A DNA stretch of 60,431 nucleotides, taken from NCBI RefSeq assembly GCF_000003605.2, contig NW_003128370.1, forward strand, positions 152,821-213,251, read 5' to 3'. The stretch is from Saccoglossus kowalevskii. Taxonomy: Eukaryota; Hemichordata; Enteropneusta; Harrimaniidae. The position numbers were made by a program, and so were the translations under genes. The notes below the pieces were generated by a model. The model worked only from the letters and a program-made list of their open reading frames with translations. It made no database searches and had not been told where the DNA came from. Shown here piece after piece: positions 51,660 to 60,431 of the stretch (position 1 is the first letter of the stretch; each line of letters begins with the position of its first letter).

Positions 51660-53950
51660 GTCGCCGGTTTATTCAGGGTGGGCGTGATTTCGATTGAAAC
51701 AACAGGTACATATTTGAAACGCCGCAATCGTCGCTTCTACAACTATGCCGCTCTAACACGAGTTGATTTAAACCAAATCAATGTCAAAATCACCGCAATT
51801 ATCATGCATTCGTCTGTTTTATAAGAAAAAAACAAACATTTGGCACCAGACTGACGAACACACTTGTGTTGAAGTGGCGAATCTGATACATTTTGCGATA
51901 TGCAGAGAGGATATGCGACTATATTGTTCGTGTAGTGCGTGATCAGACAACATTGTACGTTAAGCAAGATAAATCAATATTTGAATTGACGTATTCTGAT
52001 GCGTTATATACTGTTGTGATTATATAGGGATATTTTTATACCAACATACGCTCTCTTGAGTGAATTCTAATTTTGAGTCACTATTGTCATGGTAACACTC
52101 CCGCAAAAAATGATTATCTTTAGTGGATTTATTCGGCAAGAACAATTCAAGACGTCTGAATTTCTTATTTACGTATATATTGTAACAATGATATACCCAC
52201 TTATCACGGCGACGAACGTAATGTCAAAACATCTTTAAGTTTAGTAAAACAGCAAGAGAGATCCTTCCCCACTTTTGGTGATAGGCGAATACTAGACGAA
52301 ATACAGGCCACAAGTGTGCATCGCATCGATGGAAACAAACTAAAACCTTCATCTTGTAGGATTTCCCAAGGAAATCGGACACAGAGAAACGCCGTTACCT
52401 TAGGCACAATATACAGCCTTACTCAGTACTACGACCTTGAATACCGTGAACGGTCACGGCATGGTGTCATAGGTCACGCAATGAGTGTGGAAATAACCTC
52501 GAGCATGAACATATATTTTGTCGAATTGCGTCTTGGGATTGCTTCACCACCCACTAGAAGTAAACGATAATGACAGTGAATTGCCGGCATGTCACATATT
52601 TATGGGGAAAGGAAGAAGAAAACAAACGTCAGTCTTTGCTCTAAGGAATATCGCAAGAAAGCAGAAATCCTTTTAGTATAGAAAGTACATCAGCTTGCTA
52701 TGAGTAATCCTCCTTCCCTCAAAAAACACCATTTTTTACAATTTATTTTTGCACACAATTAATACCGCCCACCCACTTGTGTACGCAGCATTTCATAGCA
52801 GAGATATTTGTTGTTACATATGTTATTCTCAAACATAAAAGAAACGTCACTAATATATATATATATATATATATATACACACCACATTGCCTGGATAAAA
52901 TACGCCTGCTTCAAACCAATTAAATTAAACTATTTTTTAAAGAGATGTTTAGGTCAATTTTCGTGTAATATATTAAACAACCCAATCTGTGTGAATTGAA
53001 AACATTCGGCGGGACAATAGTGTCACTGGAGAGACAAAATACACAAATTAAATAAAAAGGTGCGTGCGATCAATAATATTCAAGTGTAACTGGTTTACAT
53101 ATATTGAATCGTCTCAAACAAAAAACATCAAACTTGACATTTGCTCATGTTAGTTATCAATACATGTAGTAATTACATCCAGTATAATTGAAAACTTGAT
53201 CGAGACTAACCCAGTATTTTCTATTCAGACGTCGATCAATCTTGAATAAGTTTAAAAAACGTCATCAAATTAATTGCTTCTGAATAATACAAATTTGTTA
53301 CTCCCAAAATCAAACGAAAGATAAGAATATGACAAAATTGTACGCCTCGGTGATAACATTATTTTGTGAAAGGAATTCGCACAAGATACTCGTTAGATGA
53401 ATGGTGTCACATTTACACCCAAATAAAGACTCTGTTTCGTCGCTTTATTTTGGCTATCAGTGACGTCGCGTGCTGAATATATAGAAATGAGGAAAGTGTT
53501 GTTCCTTTTCAGCGTGCTTGTCAATTTGTCAATATACTTTACGCGAGAGTGACACTTGTCAGCGTTTTTAATAAATACCATTTACAGGTTAGCCACTCTT
53601 GTATATCGTGATCTGGCGAGTCTGTTAATGTCTGTTTAGCCCGTCATTAGTTATTTTCTACGATTCAATATGCAAATTGCGCGCTTGAAGAACCACGAAT
53701 CAATTACCAAGCACGAAACATCGCACTGCTGTTCAGCAATTGCAAATGGTAATTTCTAGTATCAACGAAAAAGCGGAAAAAAGACGATCTTTGCTGATAA
53801 ACTATTGTGACTTACAACGCGGAACTCTGTTTTTTTTTTAATGAGATATAATTCAAGACCGGGGATTGGTCTGCCGTCCTCGTACGTAACACAGGTTACC
53901 ATGACTACGCACCACGTAACTATCAGCACTCTGATGTAACTCTTCTCTTT
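51660..53950. other. intergenic stretch, no gene recognised
   Basis: A short (TA)n tract lies at about 52852-52876. Overlapping open frames at 52204-52570 on both strands match nothing known. Confidence 0.35.
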
Positions 53951-53956
53951 CCCCAG

Positions 53957-54057
53957 CCGTTGGAGCAGGTTTCTTCACCGTGCAGCCTCGCAGACAGTAC
54001 ATGTATAAAATGCCAACGTCTACGTATGAAAAAAACAAACCTTTGATCAACTGTTAA
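53957..54057 (+). CDS. candidate terminal coding exon
   Basis: CTCTTCTCTTTCCCCAG (AG at 53955-53956) is one of the best acceptors in the window, with a plausible branch site (CTGATGTAAC) about 20 bases upstream. Two bases then complete a split codon and 32 codons follow (beginning VGAGFFTVQP, rich in Tyr and Lys) to TAA at 54055-54057. AATAAA is found at 54845-54850 and near 55182. Protein family unknown and upstream exons not identified. Confidence 0.3.
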
Positions 54058-54407
54058 TATATATCACTACAGCGAACATATTAGTGCAGAAATAGGTAAG
54101 TGGTCATTGTATACAATTTACGTTTATCTTGTCCTCAATCGATGCTCCACTTCGCGGATGAATTAGCCTCTGATTACGCGACATGTGTTACATAACTGGC
54201 GAACTTCACACATAATTTGACCATATCACCAACATGAACATCCAGTATATCAACCGCTCATCTATTCGCGTTCTTGTTTAAAGGTATCAACAGTGTCCCG
54301 TGTCAAATACGACTACTTGCACATTACTTCAAGCTCAGTGGCCGGTAGACTAGTAAAAAATCTTTACAAAGCCGCACATAGATACACTTTCATGTCTGTT
54401 AGCAATC

Positions 54408-54455
54408 GGGATGTAGTCGCATCGTCGAAACGATCAGGATGTAGTCGCATCGTCA
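54408..54455. repeat. 29-bp duplication
   Basis: GGATGTAGTCGCATCGTC occurs twice, 29 bases apart. Confidence 0.8.
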
Positions 54456-54933
54456 AACATACAGGACATTCAGGATGGTGTTTAGTATATGTTGTCATTA
54501 TTTCATTACCTACTGCCGATAATCTTATATCCGGTCCACCAGCCACGGACACACGGACCGCAACTGGTAGTTACCGACTAACAACGCCCCACTAGGTAGA
54601 TAATGTGTATGTTTACATTTGTATAGGCCTAAATTGTAATACTTATGTTTTCCAACCAGTGTAGTCTATATACAAAGTGAAATGCTCGCATAGTAGCAGT
54701 TGTAATGGATACAACAAGCATAATATAAAAGGTCTCCCGTCTGATATTCTTTGTTTCAAACTGTTCTGAGTAATAGGGACGCCGATGTACGCGTTGACTC
54801 GGCCCGGAGACATTTTGATTAAATATGGTGCCGGGATCGTGCAAATAAACGCTTACTCTATCAAATGTTTCATTTGGTTCGTGACAACGTTAAGGAATAT
54901 GTCGTGTGGCGAAGATGTTACTTCTGTACATGT

Positions 54934-55081
54934 GTGTAGTGTAGCGTAGCTTAGTGTAGTGTAGTGTAGCGTAGCGTAGCGTAGCGTAGCGTAGCGTAGA
55001 GTAGCGCAGCGCAGCGCAGCGCAGTGCAGCGCAGTGCAGCGCAGTGCAGTGTAGTCCAGTGTAGTGTAGTGTAGTGTAGTG
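54934..55081. repeat. pentanucleotide array (GTAGT/GTAGC/GCAGC/GCAGT)
   Basis: About 29 five-base units in which the variants are grouped: GTAGT at the ends, a block of GTAGC, then a block of GCAGC/GCAGT. All three minus frames are open, producing Tyr/Thr/Leu-type peptides that are artefacts. Confidence 0.95.
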
Positions 55082-55082
55082 G

Positions 55083-58000
55083 CATAACACATCGTTTCTT
55101 GTAAGATGGATCAGTAGACATGTCACGCTTCACCGTTCAACACCGTATGCTCACCCATTAATCACTTTTAAGTTAAATGCCAATAAAGCGACTTTAGCTG
55201 ATAGGATTCCCGACAGAATTAAATTGTTCGAAGTTATGGGACAGTTAGGGGGAAATGTACATATGTTGTTGATTGACACTGTGAATGTAGAGTTTTGCTG
55301 CGTTATACAATATTCATGTAAATTGATAACCCTAGTGCATTCAGACCGTACAAAGCCGTCAAAGAAATTAAATATCGGAAACTAGTCTCCGTTGAGAGGG
55401 AAGCTTCAGTGTTCGTATTTACATATAAATGTTCCTTTGTTTTGTTACCAATATTGATGCTATAATTGAGTTAATATGTCTGAAACTTGGGAAACTCATG
55501 CAGTTTTTGTTGTTGAGAATGTTTCTGATTCTTTGGTGTATATTATAAAAAGAGCGTTTTCAGTTTTAAATTTCCAGACTCGGGAATGATTCGCCAGATG
55601 CGTATATTGACTTCCTTCCAACTGTACAAATAACAAGTACAAGCAAAGAAAACTGAGCAGATTAATACCGTGAAATGTAATTTATAATTAGCTTATCAAA
55701 CAAGAAGTCTGTCAGTTGACACAGATCTGCACTCTGAAATGCACAACAGTCGACAATACAAACGGGAAGATTACTAGGAATGACATCTATATCTATGAAT
55801 GGTGGCCTATGAAGTACCTCGTCTGTAAATTGTCATATAAATTGATTAAGTGGTTCTGGAAAAGCGAAAAGTGCCTAATATATGTGAATTAGAAATTAAT
55901 ATGTACAGATGATTCTTAAACTGGTCACGTCAGTGAATTGCTCCTCGAGAACCTATTTGCCGTTTTTTGTTTTTGTTTAGAAAAACTACGAAAGGTACAT
56001 GTAGAAAACAGTTAACAAGTAGCTACTTTATCTAAATTATATTTATGTAAATTATGCAATGAATAATAAGTACGGATGTTAAATTGAACACATGTATGTT
56101 TCACGGATCACCTATTGCCAAGTGTTATATCAATCTGTGAAGTAGTTCGACAGATATAATTGCTTCTAGCCCTTCAAACTAGAGATACAACGGGGATACA
56201 GCGATTTTGGCACCCTGTGCTTTTTGCATCACACATGCACCGGAACCGGAACTTTAACAAAGGCGAATGTACATCCGGATTATAAAATTCAATTCAGGAA
56301 AATTTCTCGGCGTACTGACAAGCATAATATAAAAGATGGACACTAGACTACATTAAAATAAAACAACGTTCATCTGTTTCCCAACCTTATCCTCTTCTCC
56401 AAATAACGTCAATCCATTTAAATGCTCCATCAGGAGTGCAGATAGAAGAAATAATTTAATATTTGTGAACGCGAGTATTGTTAACATCACATATGAGTGT
56501 TTATGGAAGCGTTCATAACGCTGTCATTTTAGGTGTACATTACTATGATCGAGATTTCATTGTGTATACACAGTGGTAAAACGGTCGTCAGATAGCGAAG
56601 ATAGCAACTATTTCATATTGACCAGCTTGAAACCCAGCCTCCTCATATCGGAATATTTAATCAATATAATAGTGTAACAGCTGTTTGCAAATTACTCCCC
56701 ATCAACCAAAGTAAGACTAGATTCACCGTACTCTTACCCTAAGATGCTCTGAAACCGTCATGAAGGAGACTGACACGTGTACAAAGGTAATTTTTCCAGC
56801 ACATCACTTTCAATATTAAAACTGCCTGCAGCCTAATATAGTATGATATATTATATGAATAACACGGCGATGTTTGCCGCGGGTTTCAAAACGGATATCA
56901 ACAATTCTTCGTATATCTGATGGGAATATGCTCGAATGACTGACATTTAAACGGGAAAAGTCAACCCACATATTTTTGTTTATTTACCGAGTTGTTAGTA
57001 AATGCCTCGTTAAGCACGAGTAATTATTACATAAACTGAAAGCTACGCGCGATGCAATGTATAATATGATTTAACCATTTGGGGTTGAATGAACAAAAGT
57101 ACAGACGTGTATCATGATAACATAATTAGACAATACCTAATAATAGCGCGCAGGGGTTTGCCGTGATAAACACGACGTTGCCCTTGACATATGTCTTGCT
57201 GACAATGAAGAACACGATAAAAACTTGTTAAGCTCTGACTTGCTGGTGAAATTTGTCGGTGTAATCATAGATCTGTCACTGCTGGGCTTAACGACCAAGA
57301 AGGCGCCACATTTAATTATACGGCGAAGTGAGACAATTTCTACCATTTTCTTATCGTACTTTGTCATTCCCCCAGTTATTGACGGAAATAGCGTAATTAA
57401 AAAAATACGGTATAAATGGTTATTTTATAAATCTAAAATATTCATTTTGCAAAATCTATTCAATGTATCGAATAAAAAAAAAACGTATTTAGTACTCAAC
57501 AGTGTTATTAGTGGACTCGGAAACGGTTATCATGCATGTTTACGCGTTTAAGTGCGACAGATAGTCGCCAATGTGGTGCGTACCTGGTACAATGACCTGC
57601 AATATATCCCCACTTACGCGAGCTAACAGACATCTAATAATATAAAAATCAAAACAATTTACCGTTGTGTAAATAATGTGGATAAAATCGCCATCCAATC
57701 ATTGTAATCACACGTAATACATGGAACGTAAATTATACACCACAAAAGCTGTGAACCACAAAGTACCTGTCAAACTAATTTAATTTATATTCATGTTTTA
57801 ATACGCTGGTGGCGCTCTTCATTCTTAGTCCTTGCCGCATTAACGACCGAATGAATGCTGCGAGCTTGCTACTCTGGCTTTGGTTTGCGGGAGACCAGTC
57901 CATCATACTTAAACTACAACATATTTACAGGTCAACAACAAACAAACAATGTATTACCTCACAGTTCATGGGTCATTCGCATTATTTACATTGAATGTAT

Positions 58001-59067
58001 TCTCATCTGTTGCCCATTCTGTTTTGGGGGTTCCTATTAGTTTTATTGCTGGACACGTAAGTGAAGAATTGCACAAACTGTACAGAGACACAACAGTAAG
58101 TTGAGATACATGCCACAACCTTTGCTATAATTCTTTTATTAATTTTGTACAATAATACAATTGTTGACTTTGCCAGAAAGCACCATTAACATCTGTTTCT
58201 AAATTGTCGATAATGTGTTTGCGAGTGGATATATTGACATGGATATCGAATTTGACTAAGGTTACAATTTGTATAATATTCAATACTAATATTCTTCATA
58301 AATCATCAATAAATGAATTTCCAAGATTTCGAAATAAATATTAAAGTTTCTGCTGTACTTGACTGACACATTTAAGACATTTTCGCGTAATTTACGCCAA
58401 AATTTTACTGTTTAGCTTTTCATTCATTGTTTTGTTTTTTACTCATTTTTGTACATTTAATATACTAGTATAGCAACTATATTTGCTTTTTCTGTTCCTG
58501 GGCCCAAATAATAACATGGAAATTTCAACTATTTTTCAAAATGTAAAAAATAAAGCTCTGTCAGTAAAGGAAATAACTTGTCATTCAATATAATGATATG
58601 AAGTTTAACTAGCTTGTTAGATTCAATTATTGCATTAACACCCGTGTCAGCTAGTTGACGTTCTCAGCGCGTGTCTACAACCCAATGTTCGCTATTTGGG
58701 CAATTCATATAGCGAGGAAATAAAGATAAAGAATTGCCTTGCAAAGAGGGTTTAGAAGCATAATGAACAAAAAGCAGTACAAGTTGGTTTATAAATGCAA
58801 TTATTAGTTTTGTGTCTAGGGATTGGTAGTTACATAATACCTACATTAAGCAGGCATGTTTAAAATACACGCCGATAGAGAACAATGACGATCACCTCTC
58901 TAGGGTTGTACTGGCACAACAGAGCCCAATAACGGTACGGAAACACGAAGTATATTTTCACGTAAGGTTTCTAGGATAACTGTTATTCGTTAACTCATAG
59001 TACCTCTAGAGGGATAGAGCGACTGTGGTTAATTCGATATGCCTGTGACCAACTTATTATCGCAAGC
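55083..59067. other. AT-rich intergenic stretch, no gene recognised
   Basis: Open frames at about 57137-57551 on both strands overlap each other and match nothing I know. Confidence 0.4.
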
Positions 59068-59086
59068 TTTTTTTTGGGGGGGGGGG
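59068..59086 (+). repeat. T8-G11 homopolymer junction
   Basis: Eight T followed by eleven G; difficult for sequencing and possibly length-variable. Confidence 0.9.
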
Positions 59087-59730
59087 CTATCTGGTGGCTT
59101 ATCAAATGAGTGAATTGGATCAGGAATTATTATGCTTTCTTGTCTTATTGCTTGTGACCATGATATTTATTGATTGACCTTGAAACCAGCATTAACAAAT
59201 ATCTCATAACATTGGTTTCCAATAACAGTCAAAGGTATCCCGATATTCATCATTTGGTAGCTAAGGGAAATCGTTCTGTTGGCGGAAAATGCGAATTTTA
59301 TAATCCCACAAAAATCATAATTGAAATACAAACATGATTTATTCGAATTGTTATGTCCATAAAACGTTAAAATTTGAAAGCATGGCATGCTTGTTTATGT
59401 GACTATTGTTGTACAGCAATGTGCGCACTTTATGCAACAGGTACGCACAGTGACAATAAAAATGTTTTTTTATTTTTGCCATGTTGAGATAGAGTAAGAT
59501 ACATTGAAAAACAAATTTTCTAATCAGTAGATAGTGTAGCAACGTAATGTGAAGTACCAGTGTCTGAATACAATGCATAGAATAAAATATTCTTCTATGC
59601 TATCGATAAAGAGCCATTGCTCGAAACGTCTAGCTATTTTTAATAGTTATTTAGGACTACGATTACCAAATATTATCTTCTATATATCATATTTATCAGT
59701 CCGAGCAGCGTTTATAAATTTATAAACTAC

Positions 59731-60431
59731 TATTGAATAGAATAGCAATGTTAACATCTTAGCGAGAGATCATTGAATAGAGTAGCTATGTTAACATCTT
59801 AGTGGGAGATCATTGAATAGAGTAGCTATAATAACATATTAGTGAGGGATCATTGAATAGAGTAGCTATGTTAACATCTTAGTGGGAGATCATTGAATAG
59901 AGTAGCTATGTTAACATCTTAGTGGGAGATCATTAAATAGAGTAGCTATGTTAACATCTTAGTGAGAGATCATTGAATAGAGTAGCTATGTTAACATCTT
60001 AGTGGGAGATCATTAAATAGAGTAGCTATGTTAACATTTTAGTGAGAGATCATTGAATAGAGTAGCTATGTTAACATCTTAGTGAGAGATCATTGAATAG
60101 AATAGCTATGTTAACATCTTAGTGAGAGACCATTAGAAACCATAGAGTAGCTATGTTAACATCTTATTGAGAGATCATTGAATAGTGTAGCTATCATAAT
60201 ATCATAGTGAGAGAACATTAAACAGAGTAGCTATATTAACATCTTAGTTAGAGATTATTGGATAGATAGGTATGTTAACATCTTAGTGGGAGATCATTGA
60301 ATAGAGTAGCTATGTTAACATCTTAGTGAGAGATCATTGAATAGAGTAGCTATGTTAACATCTTAGTGAGAGATCATTGAATAGAGTAGCTATGTTAACA
60401 TTTTAGTGAGAGATCATTGAATAGTGTAGCT
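59731..60431. repeat. 40-bp satellite array, ~17 units, continuing past the window end
   Basis: Unit GAGATCATTGAATAGAGTAG plus CTATGTTAACATCTTAGTGG. The period is 40 bases (for example 59761 to 59801). Most units differ by one or a few bases (G/A at the GTGGG/GTGAG position, GAATAG/AAATAG). The units at about 60121-60250 are more divergent, one carrying a small insertion (CATTAGAAACCATAGAG). Each unit contains a GTTAAC palindrome and TAGCTA. Confidence 0.97.

Noticed and set aside
54853-55133. Three overlapping minus-strand frames rich in Tyr, Thr, Leu and Ala
   Set aside because: Translation of the pentanucleotide array; a five-base unit without stops keeps all frames open.
57137-57551. Overlapping open frames on both strands
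   Set aside because: No domain, non-ATG start on the plus strand, AT-rich composition like the surroundings.

Overview
This is AT-rich eukaryotic (metazoan) nuclear DNA, not a prokaryotic or viral segment. Evidence: a spliced terminal exon with a polypyrimidine/AG acceptor, AATAAA polyadenylation signals, long gene-poor stretches, many simple and tandem repeats, decayed LINE and PIF/Harbinger fragments, short inverted-repeat elements, and one 461-base assembly gap. An aquatic invertebrate such as a mollusc or another spiralian is a reasonable guess from the repeat-rich, AT-rich style and the NHL-type membrane protein, but the sequence does not settle the species.

The one well-supported gene is at the left edge. 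Positions 729-1942 (+) are the last coding exon of a single-pass membrane protein with NHL-like beta-propeller repeats; its earlier exons lie off the left end. About 2.6 kb downstream on the opposite strand (4518-4967) is a reading frame interrupted by two in-frame stops. Its layout (hydrophobic leader, then Cys, PQ, VLARI, later YVGC and TPC) resembles a TIMP/netrin-like inhibitor, and I read it as a TIMP-like pseudogene. A tandem array of 12-14-base palindromes abuts its 5' end.

From 5 to 24 kb there are transposon remnants. They include a LINE endonuclease-RT linker fragment (10.6-11.1 kb, -), a foldback-arm repeat (12.1 kb), a PIF/Harbinger transposase relic with short terminal repeats (12.5-13.3 kb, -), and two copies of a ~165-bp MITE family (18.1 and 21.4 kb). 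A third, truncated MITE copy lies at 31.2 kb in the opposite orientation. The stretch 25-45 kb is mostly unremarkable AT-rich DNA with a ~100-bp (TA)n tract, poly-G runs, an LTR-like repeat shared with the 3.3-kb region, and a few weak exon or promoter candidates.

From 45 kb to the end the notable items are a 124-bp foldback element next to a segment shared with 12.2 kb, an A-B-A duplication at 47-48 kb, a LINE endonuclease scrap at 49.6 kb, a good splice acceptor opening a possible terminal exon at 53.96 kb, a pentanucleotide array at 55.0 kb, and a 40-bp satellite that fills the last 700 bases and runs off the end.

I see no operons, CRISPR arrays, rRNAs or convincing tRNAs, and no coherent new multi-gene system. 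The biology here is one membrane-protein gene, one likely dead inhibitor gene, and a landscape of decayed mobile elements. Family calls for the decayed pieces were made by eye from motifs and need a profile search.
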